The notes beneath the pieces were generated by a model that saw only the letters and a list, made by a program, of their open reading frames with translations, searched no databases and was not told the origin of the DNA. From Citrus sinensis (taxonomy: Eukaryota; Streptophyta; Magnoliopsida; Sapindales; Rutaceae), in the NCBI RefSeq assembly GCF_022201045.2, contig NC_068557.1:7874001-7938000 (forward strand): a DNA stretch of 64,000 nucleotides, given 5' to 3'. Positions 10,411 through 22,445 of the stretch are shown one piece after another. The first letter of the stretch is position 1, and every line of letters starts with the position of its first letter. A program made the position numbers and the translations under genes.

Positions 10411-10884
10411 AATCATAGAGAAATCTTCTTTGTTCTCCTTTCTTCACCTTGAATTAAACCATTAAAGTACTAGAGAGATGTCCGAAATATTTGGTGTTCC
10501 TATTAGCTTCATGAGCTCTGCAAGCTTAAACTTTAGCTCAGACCCAAGTTTAGTCCCCTTGACTCCTAATGGAAGCGTGCTAGTGCCGAAACGTCGTCGT
10601 TTCAAAGTGGATAAAAAAAAAAATAGAACGAAACGATGCCGTTTTGAGTCGTTTCGGAATTTAACTCGGGACAAACATCATTTTCAATTCTACAATTTCA
10701 CGGAATCAAAAGTTTCGGTTTCACACGTGGGATCCAATTGGGTCCCTTTAGGTTTACATTAAAGCTTGACTCAGCCGAAATCATTTATAGCGTTCGATCT
10801 TTTGACTTCTCCTCAGCCCTAAGCCTCTCTTCAATCAATAATATTCACAACCCATTTCGTAGTTGTTGAGTTGAAGTGAAAGTA
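10411..10884 (+). promoter_or_regulatory. LWD1 upstream region
   Basis: Contains two AAACG-N4-CGTTT boxes (10589-10602 and 10631-10644) and a CACGTG at about 10725, a G-box core that fits light or clock control but is a common motif. A weak TATA-like TTTATAG lies near 10785. The transcription start is not determined. Confidence 0.4.
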
Positions 10885-11925
10885 ATGGGCGTGAGTAGTG
10901 ACCCGAATCTCGACGGGTCGGACGAGCAGCAAAAAAGATCGGAGATCTATACCTATGAGTCACCGTGGCACATCTACGCCATGAACTGGAGCGTCCGTCG
11001 CGACAAGAATTACCGACTCGCTATCGCCAGCCTCCTCGAACAGTATCCGAACCGGGTCGAAATTGTTCAGCTGGATGATTCCACTGGCGAGATCCGTGCC
11101 GACCCCAACCTCTCTTTCGAACACCCGTACCCACCTACCAAAACCATTTTCATACCCGACAAGGAGTGCCAAAAACCCGACCTTTTGGCCACCTCCAGCG
11201 ATTTCCTCCGCGTGTGGAGAATCTCCGATGAGGACCGGCGCGTGGAGCTCAAGAGTTTGTTGAATGGTAACAAGAACAGCGAATACTGCGGCCCGCTGAC
11301 CTCGTTTGACTGGAACGAAGCGGAACCGAGGCGAATTGGGACGTCTAGTATCGACACGACGTGTACGATTTGGGATATCGAGAGAGAAGCCGTCGATACG
11401 CAGCTTATCGCTCACGATAAAGAGGTTTACGACATCGCGTGGGGCGGTGTCGGCGTTTTCGCCTCCGTCTCCGCTGATGGGTCCGTTAGAGTTTTCGATT
11501 TGCGCGACAAGGAACACTCGACGATCATTTACGAGAGCTCCGAACCGGACACGCCGTTGGTTCGGTTGGGTTGGAACAAGCAGGACCCGAGATATATGGC
11601 GACGATAATAATGGACAGCGCGAAGGTGGTGGTTCTCGACATTCGCTTCCCGACGCTCCCGGTTGTGGAGCTGCAGAGGCACCAGGCGAGTGTGAACGCC
11701 ATTGCGTGGGCCCCTCACAGTTCTTGCCACATATGCACGGCTGGGGATGACTCACAGGCGTTGATATGGGACTTGTCGTCGATGGGTCAGCCGGTGGAAG
11801 GCGGGTTGGATCCTATTCTGGCATACACAGCTGGGGCGGAGATTGAGCAGCTGCAGTGGTCGTCTTCACAGCCTGACTGGGTTGCCATTGCATTCTCCAC
11901 TAAGCTTCAGATTCTCAGGGTATGA
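10885..11925 (+). CDS. LWD1: LWD1/LWD2-type WD40 repeat protein
   Basis: A single-exon gene of 346 codons. LIGHT-REGULATED WD proteins sit in the nucleus and act in the circadian clock and photoperiodic flowering, in Arabidopsis by promoting expression of clock genes such as CCA1, PRR9 and TOC1. The sequence matches the family from end to end: N-terminal [13 protein letters not shown], then WD-type units ending in WRI, WDI, FDL and WDL, and the usual C-terminus TKLQILRV. The frame extends upstream to a GTG at 10876, but the first ATG (10885) gives MGVSSDP and the normal family length. GC content of the coding part is far above its surroundings. LWD1 and LWD2 are near-identical paralogs in Arabidopsis, so the number is by convention. 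Confidence 0.95.
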   Translation: MGVSSDPNLDGSDEQQKRSEIYTYESPWHIYAMNWSVRRDKNYRLAIASLLEQYPNRVEIVQLDDSTGEIRADPNLSFEHPYPPTKTIFIPDKECQKPDLLATSSDFLRVWRISDEDRRVELKSLLNGNKNSEYCGPLTSFDWNEAEPRRIGTSSIDTTCTIWDIEREAVDTQLIAHDKEVYDIAWGGVGVFASVSADGSVRVFDLRDKEHSTIIYESSEPDTPLVRLGWNKQDPRYMATIIMDSAKVVVLDIRFPTLPVVELQRHQASVNAIAWAPHSSCHICTAGDDSQALIWDLSSMGQPVEGGLDPILAYTAGAEIEQLQWSSSQPDWVAIAFSTKLQILRV

Positions 11926-14331
11926 TACATGATAATGATGACTAGCTCATGTAGAAACTGATTTCTTTGTTGATTAAGAAAAATGTGTTGTCTGAACAAA
12001 CCGTGTAACACCCTTCTAGTGATTATTGTTGTTGATCTTAATTGATTAGAGTCGAAGACTCGGTGATCAATATAATTGATCTACTTTCCTGCATGTTATC
12101 TCTTATATTTTGTTTTGCTTTTTTAAGTTTTCTTATTTGATACTTAGTGTGAGACAGTAAACCTCGCTATTGCTTAGGCGGCTTGGGAGCTTCTGATGAA
12201 CAGATTCTAACTTTAAAGGATTTGTATGATTAATATCTTAGCAATGATTGGGATTTAGATTCTAACATTGCAAAATGGTGTTAGTTCTACACTTCTTGTT
12301 TGTAACAGTAGTGGACTGATTGGTTTACCTAGGATCACTGGCTAAAGAATGATTTAGAACGTCTGGATTGGCCAACTTTTGTCAATGAAAAAGGAAAAAG
12401 GAAAAAAAAATGCAGTAATGAGAGATTGAAAATTAGATAAATCAGTTGGAATTAGAAGTTTCAAGTGGCATTGTTGACCATTTGCATGTAAGATTAATGA
12501 TGGTTTTCTTATGCCAATTCCAGGAGAACATGAGGTTTGGTTAAATGGGTTACGTTAATTCAATATAGGTCTATGGCTTCTTTTGGTTGTTATGGTTATA
12601 ATTACTGAAGTTTCAAGACATATCTGCTTCGAAAAGTGCAGAGTTATATATTTGAATAATGCCATGGTGGATGTCTGGCTTACCTTTTATGGCTGAAACT
12701 TTAATCTGATACTGTTAAAAAATTGAACTAGCACTTGTCCTTAGTTTGATTGTGTGCTGATCCTTGTTGGGTTGGATAAAGCTTAAGAGAACTGTGTAGA
12801 ACATGTTGCTTTGAATGCTGCCTTAGTCCATGATAATTGATCTTAAAAGCAATGCATATTTGGCATGTGCACTTACTCAATGAGTGATATAATTGGACAC
12901 CAAACTTGTTTATGTTAATTTTATTGGCTTAGACAAATTACCCGATCGCTCAAGCTTCCCATTTTCTTTAGTTATCAATGGCTAAAGCAATAAAATATCG
13001 ATAGGTCTTGGCACTGGATATTCATTTTGATGACCTTAGGACCCTGTCTTATATTTGACCACACTTATCTATCATTTATGGTGTCTTGTAATTCCATGCA
13101 TCCTGTAGCAGTCAAGAAAATGTAGTGATCGTGAAATTTCCAAGTGGTGATATGATAACTTAGGAAACCAGCAACTGGAATAAAGAAAGAAAGAGATACC
13201 AGAGTACTACAAATGGCACTATTTGTACTATTTGTCATCCTTTTTTCTGGTAAACATACTTTGTGTAATTTTTAATGCTTTTTAAACTATCACGCTTATG
13301 GTACTGATTCTTGTACGTTCTCATTTCTTTTAAGTAGAGGGACAATTTTTCTTTTTTCATATATTTATTTTTATGGGTTCATCTTCTGTTTATTTTCTCT
13401 TAAATAGATCATTTATAGTATTCTTCTGCATATTTCCACAGTTTTAGATGATTATTTGAAGTTTTGGCTTGTCCACTATTTGATAGCTTGAGCCAATGAG
13501 GCTTGATGTTGAAAATTCTCCTTGAGGCATAACTGGGAATGTTTTTATTCTGGACTTGCATCTTTTATGGTCTTTTCCTGCACAATATTTAAGCTATTGC
13601 ACCCGTTTACCTCCAGTCCTGCAGCTTGAGTATACCTACCTAGGCATGGATTGGGGATCTAAGATGAGCGATGTTAAAACCAAACAATTAGGCTTTTGTA
13701 TTAAACTCCTCATTTGCTTTTGTGTTAAAAGCTCCCAATTGATTGATAAACTGTGTGGGTGCATCTCTTTCAATGATAGATGATGGTTGTTTTTTCAGAC
13801 TTGTCTGGGTGCATCTCTTTCAATGCCCTGACCCGTGAATGTTGTTTTAAATACCCAATTGCCTTTTGTGTTAAAAGCACCCAATTGATTGATGAGCTGT
13901 CTGGGTGCATCTCTTTAAATTGCTTGGACTAAAATAAGATGCCCTGATCCGTGAACGTTGTTTTAAATACCCAATTACATTTTGCGTGTTTACTTAGTTT
14001 AAAGTTGGGCACTATTTGGACCCTGCAACTTTTGTAAAACATGCCGCTCAAGCATATTGTGTACGTTAATCGAGGATCGGTTAAATAACACTAATCTAGA
14101 TGGTCTCGATTCCATTATCTTTGAACCCACTGAAGAAAAGAAGGAACAAAAATTCGGTACTGAGAGTACAAAAGATTAGCTAACAATCTCTCTCTTCAAT
14201 TAAAAGAAAAAAAAATAGCAGAAAAATTAAGAAAAAAAATTAGGATCACCACTGAAATTGAATTATCCCTTCTCCTTGCTTTCAGGCCATGTGATGAGGT
14301 TGGAATGGCCAATATACAGCCACAGCCACAC
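11926..14331. other. LWD1 3' region and intergenic, with tandem repeat
   Basis: No supported gene. A two-copy direct repeat with a period of about 145 bp lies at 13715-13990; units share TTTTGTGTTAAAAGC, CCCAATTGATTGAT and GGGTGCATCTCTTT. 11926-12110 is probably the LWD1 3' UTR. Confidence 0.5.
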
Positions 14332-15283
14332 TCACATCACTGAGCATCCTACGGTATTCTCGTCACTGAAATAATCCCCAACCCTTGTCACCGGTGCCTG
14401 ATACATCGGCTGAAATACCGGTCTTTCATGGCAGTAGTGTGGCTGGCCATAAAATGTAGGAGGAGGAAGAAGATGAGTCGCATATGAAGGTATTGCATAA
14501 TAGGGTACTGTGATCGGGCAAGGTTCAACCATGTAGCAGTACTGAGTCTGAGTCTTGATGTTGCCTACTTCTGGTAATGTTTTTGGATACATGTAATTCA
14601 TTTCTGGTTGGAGGGGCAGAGGATTTTCATTTTTAATTACTTCTGGAATGGATGAATTGGCGGCACTTTCCTTTACTTTATCTTCCTTTTTGGCAGCTTT
14701 ATCTCCATTTCCATCCCTGCCATTTTTGCTCTCTTTTTCTTTGTCAGTTTCTTTGCCACAAGAATCCGAGGTTTTTGCTTTGTCACACTCGGGTTTTGAT
14801 TTTTCTTTCTCATTTGTCGTCACTGGCATGTCCCCTTTCAGTTCCTTAACAGCACTTTGATTCCCATTGTCCCAGAGTTCTGCCTGTTTCCCGGCTTTCA
14901 GTAGCTTCTTGATCAAAACTTTCGGGTCCACATTTCCTGTAGCTGTTACTTTTGGCTGCAAAGGATCAATCTCTATCTTCAACACTCCTGTTCAAAATTT
15001 GTTTCCAGGTAAAATTAGCAAGGAACCAAAAAGAAGCTCCATCCGAAGTAGTGGTCAACTAGAGAAACCGAAAGCCTTGGTTCATTACCTTCAACGCCTC
15101 GTAACGCCTTCTTAACTTTCCTCTTGCAACCATCACAGCAGTTGACAAAAACTCTCAATTCAATCTTCTGCAACAAAAGATCAATGCAACTTTAGTATCA
15201 AACAAGAAAGACAAGAAAAGGGAAATGAAAAGCTACGAGGCTTTGTCAGGATTTTGCACCTTTGTGTCAGCTTCCTTAGCCAT
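14332..15283 (-). CDS. Heavy metal-associated isoprenylated plant protein (HIPP)
   Basis: Three exons on the minus strand: 15260-15283, 15089-15167 and 14332-14987, with GT-AG introns and matching phases, giving 252 residues. HIPPs bind metal ions through an HMA domain and attach to membranes through a prenylated C-terminus. Here the HMA fold spans about residues 8-75, with the metal-binding CxxC at Cys19-Cys22 (CCDGC). The middle is a Lys/Glu-rich low-complexity linker, followed by a Pro/Tyr-rich region. The last four residues, CSVM, are a CaaX box for farnesylation. HIPPs are linked with cadmium, copper or zinc handling and stress signalling; which metal this one binds cannot be told. The exact HIPP number is not assigned. 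Confidence 0.92.
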
Positions 15284-17400
15284 GCTTCTACTAAGGTCAA
15301 AGGGCTGGAAGTACTACTACGTAGGAGGAGAAGAAAGAAAACAAAAGGCCAATTTTTTGTCTTGCAAATACTCGTAGGGCCAATGGCAGGTATTTATATG
15401 CATTAGAAATGTTAGGTCAACACAAGGGTAGAATTTGTTTAATAGCCTCTGCTTTTGTTTAAAAAAAATGTTGTTGTTCCAACGCAAAAGAAAAGGGTCT
15501 GCTTTCTATGTAAGCAAAAAAATGCAACCTCTCACTCACTCCTCTTTGAATTTTCATAAATGCTTTGTTTTAGCTTTGCTGTAACAACTAACACCTCATG
15601 TAACTTTAAACAATAGTTTCACCTTTAAGTACCATCAATATTTTCCACTTGCTTGTTAATCAACCGAAAACTTCAAATTGCTCTAAGAATCAGTGAGGAT
15701 ATCTATCAAGTGGAGAGTCAAGTGCGGTTTAATTTTTGAAAGCACATCAGTTAATATTTTTTAGTCTATCTTTTACTACCGCATATCTTCTGGGTTTTTT
15801 TTTATTCTTTTCTCTTTTTTCTTTTTACCCATCGGAGCAGGATTGAAACCCCAAACTTCTTATCATACTTGAGTCATTTTAGCTTAAAAAATAAAATATT
15901 GAAGAAAGAGATACTAATTATATTCATGATAAACATTATGTTTGGTTGAATAAACCAACCATGCATGCAATCTTTGTAGGGAATTTTTCTCAAGGCTGTG
16001 AGTTCAATTATTCTCATTGATTGGTTGGCGGCTTCGTAATGACAACAAGGACCCCATAATCATGTAACCTATTATATATTTAATTAAAATTACACCCTTT
16101 AACTTTATTAAATACCTTTCTTTAACAGGGAAAAAGAATGCTTTACTCTGATATTTCTGTGTTGGAACTGCAAGGAAAATGAGAACCGTCCATGTGGATT
16201 CATCTTACATAAAATATTTCCTGGAAAATTAAAAGCAAGATATGCACAGACCATATTCAGTCTCATCTTTGAACGCCAAACGGTGAATAAATTAATACAG
16301 GATGATTTGAAGCAATATTATTTGTGTTGATTCCATATTATATATTAATTAGCACTGAACATGCTATGCCTGCTCTTCATGACAAAACACATTTTAGCTT
16401 TGAATCACATCATATGCATTACATCAAATCAAAAACTAAAGATAGTGCTGTGCATGGAATTGGTACGAAGATCAACCACCAGAAAATTTGTATAGAAATG
16501 GGGATATTGTTCGATCTGTTATCTGGGTTATTATTTATGTGCTTGCAACACCTCTTGTTTGAAAAGATACTCTCTTGACTACATTCAACTCTCTAGTCTC
16601 TTCTTTGTTCTACACTATAGTCATTCCTAAGTTTGAGTTGGGTTTTCTTTAGAATATTTTGATAAAAAGTCATTTTCTTAATCTTACATTTAAAATGTAG
16701 ATTTGAATCTAAACTAAAGGGACGTTTGTAACTTGTCATGTGAGTGTGTTTTATAATTGGTCTATCTTTTTGTATTTATAATTACTATTTTTCTAATAGA
16801 TTTTGAATATTATTTAATGCATTAATTTTAATTCAAATGATTAAACAACTCTTGGTTGGCTTACGTAATTAACAAGAAAAATATCATATAATATACTTAA
16901 AAAATAACATTTTTTATGTATCAAATATTAATGTCAAAAAATACATGTGTTAGATATATTTTTTATTTTTTCATGCTTTGCTAAGGTACACATTATCAAA
17001 ATTTTTAACTAATCAAATAATTTGTTTATAAATTGTCATGTGTTTAACAAATAAATATAAGTATTGTTAATACTTATAAGGTTCTATATGTCAAAATGCC
17101 ATGTCTAAGATGTTTTCTTGAAAAAAAAAAACTTAACACTTATATTTAAAGTTTGAAAAAACAAAAACAAACATGTTTTTTCAAATATATGTATTAAGAT
17201 TAATTCAAACTTCAGCCAAATTCAGATTATTCAGATTTCAGATAAAAATAAACTTTACGCAAGTTAATCATCTAACTATAATATTAGGGCAAGTTACAGC
17301 TAGATAATACTACAAGTGTGCATGTATTGGCCCATTTATGAAAACCTTTTGCTCGTTAGTGTTTCCTGTCATGCGATTGTCGGACTCAACTTTTAAAATG
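15284..17400. other. Intergenic, HIPP promoter side, no other gene seen
   Basis: The HIPP gene's own promoter should lie just right of 15283. Beyond it the sequence is AT-rich with no supported ORF, RNA gene or clear transposon ends. Confidence 0.55.
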
Positions 17401-17410
17401 TTAACCTTGG

Positions 17411-17797
17411 GCCAAGGTTTGGCAATTTTTCCCGATGAGATGGGATCTTGCGGGATCCCATCCCATTTGGGATGGGATTGGGACATATTTTTGTTCCATA
17501 AAAAAATGTAGGAACTGGATTGGGACATTTTTTTATCCCAATTACATATGCGAGACGGGAGTGGGATTGACAAATTTCGTCCCATCCCGTCTCATTATCG
17601 ATTAAGAATAGAAATTTTTTCAATTGGGATGGGATCCTGCAGGATCCCATCTCTTTTGGGACGGGATTGAGACATATTTTTGTCCCAAAAAAAATATAGG
17701 GACGGGATTAGGACGTTTTTTCATCCCATTTGCATATACGGGATGGGACTGGGATTGGTAAATCACATCTCATCTCATCCCATCCCATTGCCAACCC
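17411..17797. repeat. GGGATGGGAT-rich repeat element, internally duplicated
   Basis: Two related units of roughly 180 bp (about 17425-17610 and 17615-17790), each with GGGATGGGATC and GACATATTTTTGT motifs. The edges carry an inverted GGTTTGGCAAT / ATTGCCAACCC pair. TAACCTTGG occurs directly outside both ends (17402-17410 and 17798-17806), a candidate 9-bp target duplication. The superfamily is uncertain; non-coding. Confidence 0.5.
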
Positions 17798-18249
17798 TAA
17801 CCTTGGCATGACCCACATTAGCTTATTATTACTCTTGTTGTGTCGTGTTGGGCTTCAAGTTTTTATTTTTCTTTTATTTGTTAAAATTATTAAAATATAC
17901 CACAAATAGTTATATAAATATTTTGCCAATCTGTTGAATGTTTCTGCTTAAAATGTGAGCTTAATATGAACCCAATTGGGCTCGCGTATCATGTTGTCCA
18001 CTCACAATTTTTTTTATGTCAAATCGTGACATCCCAATCTTACATACACCTTTAGATAATGTTGTCTAACTTTAAATTCTTACTTTAAGTAGTTAAAAAT
18101 ATAATAAACATGTTACCAATATAAATTCAATAATGTTATAAATCTCAACATTTGAGTTCCAATATCATATGTCACTCATTTATTAAATGATAAATTTTAT
18201 AACTTATAAAATTACTAGATCACCTTCTAATTAAGGACTTGCATTGCAC

Positions 18250-18258
18250 AAGTAAATA
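18250..18258. other. Left 9-bp target-site duplication of the MULE
   Basis: AAGTAAATA directly precedes the left terminal inverted repeat. The right partner is split by a later MITE: AAGTAA at 22160-22165 and TAAATA at 22440-22445, in which one TAA is the MITE's own duplication. Confidence 0.8.
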
Positions 18259-21200
18259 GAGAAATTTATAAAAATAACCCTAAAACTTTTCAATTTTTAA
18301 AATTTAGCCCCAAACATTTTCCTATCATAACTAGCCAATTACTAGTTTTTTGGACCAAATAGTCCTCATTAGTTTAAACAAATTTACAAACAAATGTCAT
18401 TCTTGCAATCCACTCACACTCTCAACACTCTTAACAAATCACCAAATCCTATTAAATAAGTGTAATATAATTGAAGATATAATCATCAATTGAGAATTGA
18501 GAAACTTCTTAAGGTTATTGTATATTGTTGCACAATATGAACTTTTTATATAAAGATTTGTGTTTATATTTGAAATTGATATGGTTTCGTTGTAAATGTT
18601 GTTGTCTTTCATTCATAAAACAATGTAATTTGTTAAATTACTTAGTTTGAGTAGAGAAATCCAAAAAAAAAAAAATTGAAAACGTCATAAATTCGAAGTA
18701 AAAACGAAACCCAAATTTAGTGAGATAGGCAGTGGGACAAGTGTTTATCTCACATAAACTTAGAGCTGATTATGTACGATTGGTACATGTCCCACTGCAT
18801 GTCATACTAAATTTCATATATTTTTCGAAAGTCATAATTTGGCTACATATGTATGTTTTGAGCGTATAATATATCGTTTTGAAGCTTGCAACAAGACGAA
18901 TCAAATCTACAATGGTGTACTCGATTCTATCACATGGTCAAACCACAAATTTCCCTGAATTTAAGTGCGATAGACACATATTGCATTACCATGCATAATC
19001 TCAGTATGTGCAACATCTATATAAATATGTCGCATATTCATTTTATCATATTTTGTAATCTTATTTCTTTTTTTTTAATGATTTTCAGGCTTAATGGATT
19101 CAATTGTGCTTCAATTGTGTTGTGATTGTTGGCGGGAGATATTGGCAGATGGCAGTATAAAGCACATGAATGCCAAGAACACAACTTTTTTGTTTGGAAA
19201 AATTGTATATTTGATTAGTTTCTGGCAAGTGTGTATGAAGTTTTATAGATAAATTCTAATGAATATAGTATGACGATAAGTCTAGTAACACAATCTAGCA
19301 TACATGTTCACTACATGTAGATATATTTAATGATGAAATAGTCAAGGTTGTATTACATATGGCTTCTGATGCGGTCGACTATGGATGCATCCTTATATTT
19401 TTTTACTACATCTCCTCGAGTTCCGGCCCAAGATCATAAGCCACTTGTTGAGACTAAAACTTCTTTTAGATCAAATGACTCTATCCCCGATATTGAATTG
19501 AAGAAGAAGTGTTACCACAGCCAATGTCATTGTAACAATGTTACTCATTAATCCACGAAAACAATGACACCATTGATGAAAATGGCATTACGTTAGCGAA
19601 TGTTAAAAAGAGGAGTTACCACTAACGACATCGTTAGAGCAACATTACTCGCCATTTCACAACAATGATTTCTATAGCAATGATGATCTTGTTAATGACA
19701 CTAATAACACAAAAGCAGATAATACTTGTGTGGAACCGTATAATAGTACGAGGAGCACTCACTCTAATAGTCCAGTTGATGATCGGGGCATCGATCATTC
19801 CGATATTCCTATTAATGATGAGGATGAACATCAATATGATATTCCTATTAATAATATAGGCAGTCGACCTATTCCTCCAATAACCCGTTCAAGGAAGACG
19901 ACAATAGTTGATCCCCTCGTGAGTCTTGCTCCAGTTTTGCCTTCAAACTTAGTCGCTCTAAACTTAATTAGAAGTTGTAATTATGCTAACATTGGTGTTG
20001 ATAAGTTGTTCGCTGAGAAAAATGGTTGATACTGAAACTGTGCAAAGTTGCTTTGAGGGATAAGTTTGATTATAAGATTATACAATTCACAACAACACGG
20101 TTTAAAGCCCATTATTCCTCGAAATCATGTAAATAGTATATTTGAGTAACAAGAGGTTCAAATGAGCAAAATATTCCTTAGGTAGTGAGGAGTTGATAAT
20201 GTACGCATTTGTTCTAATAAGGTATTGCTTGATGATCCTTGTCAAGTAGAGAGTCGGAGTGTTGGTTATATTATCGCTAATAAATTTATCTAGGATAAAT
20301 AGATATACACTCCGAAGGACATCAGAGCAAACATGCAACAGGAGTACAGTATCCAGTTAATATATCAGCAGATATATTGGGCCAAATAAGTTGGTCTTGA
20401 AATAATATAAAAGAATCTTGCAGAGTCATACAACTTACTTCCCAAATAATCTCACGTTTTGACCAAAATAAATTAGGGTACAGTTACTTACCTCGAGCGG
20501 GATGTAAACAATAATTTCTTATACTACTTTCTAGCTCTTGGATCTTCCATCAAGGGTTTCATGCAATACATCAAGCTAATGATTGTTGTAGATGGTACTC
20601 ATCTAAAAGTGTTATATTGTGGAAGCATGTTTGTGGCAACATATGTGGATGGAAATAATCAACTATATATGTTAGCCATTGGGGTCATGGATTTGGAAAC
20701 AATGATGCTTGACAATGATTTATGACGAAGTTACATTGAGTGATTGGCGATAGGTCAGAGTTAGTAATTATCTCTAATCAATGCACTGTCATTAAGAGAG
20801 TTGTTCTGAAAGTATTTCGCACTACTGTCCATGGCGTTTGTTTTTGACATGTCAAAGGTAACATAAAGTCAAAATTCATGATGTCCAAAGCTGTTTAAGA
20901 TGAATTTGAGCCTGCTTTTATTAATGCAGCAAAAGTATATAGACACGAAAAATTTTAAAAACAACTTGAAGGGTTGTGGATGTTTCACTCGGGCGCGGCT
21001 GATTATTTAGAGAATAATGTGGATACATGTAATTGGGTAAGGTCTGAGTTTGAAGGTAGGAGGTACAATATACTTACCACCAACATCACGAAGAGTGTGA
21101 ATTCTTTCATGAAGGAACCATGAAATTTTTCTATTACTCATCTTGTTGATCACTTTAAAAAAATATTATAGCAATAGTTTTATTATAGAAAAATTATGGT

Positions 21201-22159
21201 TAAATCAATGAGTACTCGTCTAACAACATGGGTGGACGAGATAGTCGTTGAGAGGAGAATTTTGGCCAAAAGTATGACCGTTCATCTTGTGTCTCAGCAT
21301 CGATTCCTTAGGTGGTGGTATTAAGGAATGGATAGTTAACATACATAACAAGACTTGCCCCTGTAGAGTATTCTAGCTTGATCAGCTTGTCTGTGCGTAA
21401 GCAATTTCTGTTTGATTTGACTGTTCGAGTGAATTATATAAGTCTTTGTTCAAATTTTTACTCCAAGAAATCATTGGTCATGGCATTTGCATAACTAGTA
21501 GAGCCAGTTGACAACATGTCAGATTGAGAAATTCTAGCCAAGACATGAAGGTTAACACATCGGTCGAAGCACTACCCACCTGGTCATCATCTAGAGCTTA
21601 GACAGGTGTGCCTACACATGCTGCGTGCGATAGCTGAGCCTTTCATTCTTTCATCGATCACCAAATTTACTCTCCATCGCACTTGATATATGTAAAACAA
21701 TGCACACAACTCAACAAACTCCCCATCACATTTTCATTATACAAAAACTAAACATAAATTATTTAAGAGGAATTTTATCAAACACCTAATATGCAATAGT
21801 TATAACTCATCAATTTAGCTAAATTTTGTTTCATTATATCACTCCAACAACCTACAATCATCTAGAATCCCAATCAAATTCGCTCAAATCATTAAAAAAA
21901 TGTTGAATTTTGTTTACCTAGGATTTGGACTCTTTTCAATTTATTGGATTGGTTTCCGATTCGCATAGTTTACGGTAGATTCAGCTAGATTTTAGTTCGC
22001 TGTCACCGTTCGATGTTCAAGAGCAAAAGTTTGGAGTGTGGAAATGAGAGTAATTTTCAAGAAAAAAAAAATTTTTTAGCTACTTATGATATGGAAAAAT
22101 TTTAGCGGTTAAATTCAAAAAATACAAAAAGTTTTAAAGTTATTTTTTGTAAATTTCTC
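18259..22159 (+). mobile_element. Decayed Mutator-like element (MULE)
   Basis: A 3.9-kb element. Both ends begin GAGAAATTTA inward and stay alignable for about 80 bp, sharing AAAATAAC, TAAAACTTTT, ATTTTCC and ATCATAA with small indels. It is flanked by a 9-bp target duplication AAGTAAATA, whose right copy is interrupted by a later MITE. Inside is a degenerate MuDR-type transposase (about 19650-21500). TIR length, target duplication and transposase agree on the superfamily. Confidence 0.85.
19650..21500 (+). pseudogene. MuDR-type transposase, degenerate
   Basis: Fragments in plus-strand frames match the plant MULE transposase order. A short open piece at 19730-20029 is an acidic N-terminal part. 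Near 20041 follows KVALRDKFDYK with a TTTRFKAH, the usual MULE N-terminal domain. Near 20560-20700 comes the catalytic-core hallmark VVDGTHLK, then FVATYVDGNN and LAIGVMD. A C-terminal relic follows at about 21290-21480. Many stops and frame changes lie between the pieces, so it makes no transposase. Confidence 0.8.
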
Positions 22160-22165
22160 AAGTAA

Positions 22166-22439
22166 GGGTGCGTTTGGAATTGTGGTTGGGCAGTTGTAGC
22201 TTCCAAGTTACAGTACTAAAGTGTTTGGTAAATACTAACTGCTGTAGCTTAGAAGCTATGTTAATTTGGTTTTTCACTTGTATTATGGAAAATCTTTTAT
22301 ATCTTCAATAATTTTATCAAAATTATTATTTAAAATTTATATTTATTACATATTACTAACTTTTGTTTCATAGTTACAATTTTTTTTTTCACAGTAGCTG
22401 TAGCTTAAAAGTTATAACACCTCAATCTCAAACACACTC
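22166..22439. mobile_element. Small PIF/Harbinger-type MITE inside the MULE target duplication
   Basis: A 274-bp non-coding element with ends GGGTGCGTTTGGAATTG (left) and GAGTGTGTTTGAGATTG (inward from right), flanked by TAA at 22163-22165 and 22440-22442. Inside, GTAGCT/AGCTAC motifs are inverted about the centre. Removing it with one TAA restores AAGTAAATA, the exact copy of the MULE's left duplication. Confidence 0.82.
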
Positions 22440-22445
22440 TAAATA

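Noticed and set aside
10876-10884. GTG start giving three extra residues on LWD1
   Set aside because: The first ATG at 10885 gives the normal family N-terminus and length; nuclear plant genes do not normally start at GTG.
10960-11730. 256-codon open frame antisense to LWD1
   Set aside because: It is a shadow of the GC-rich LWD1 coding sequence; no recognisable domain and no promoter signal.
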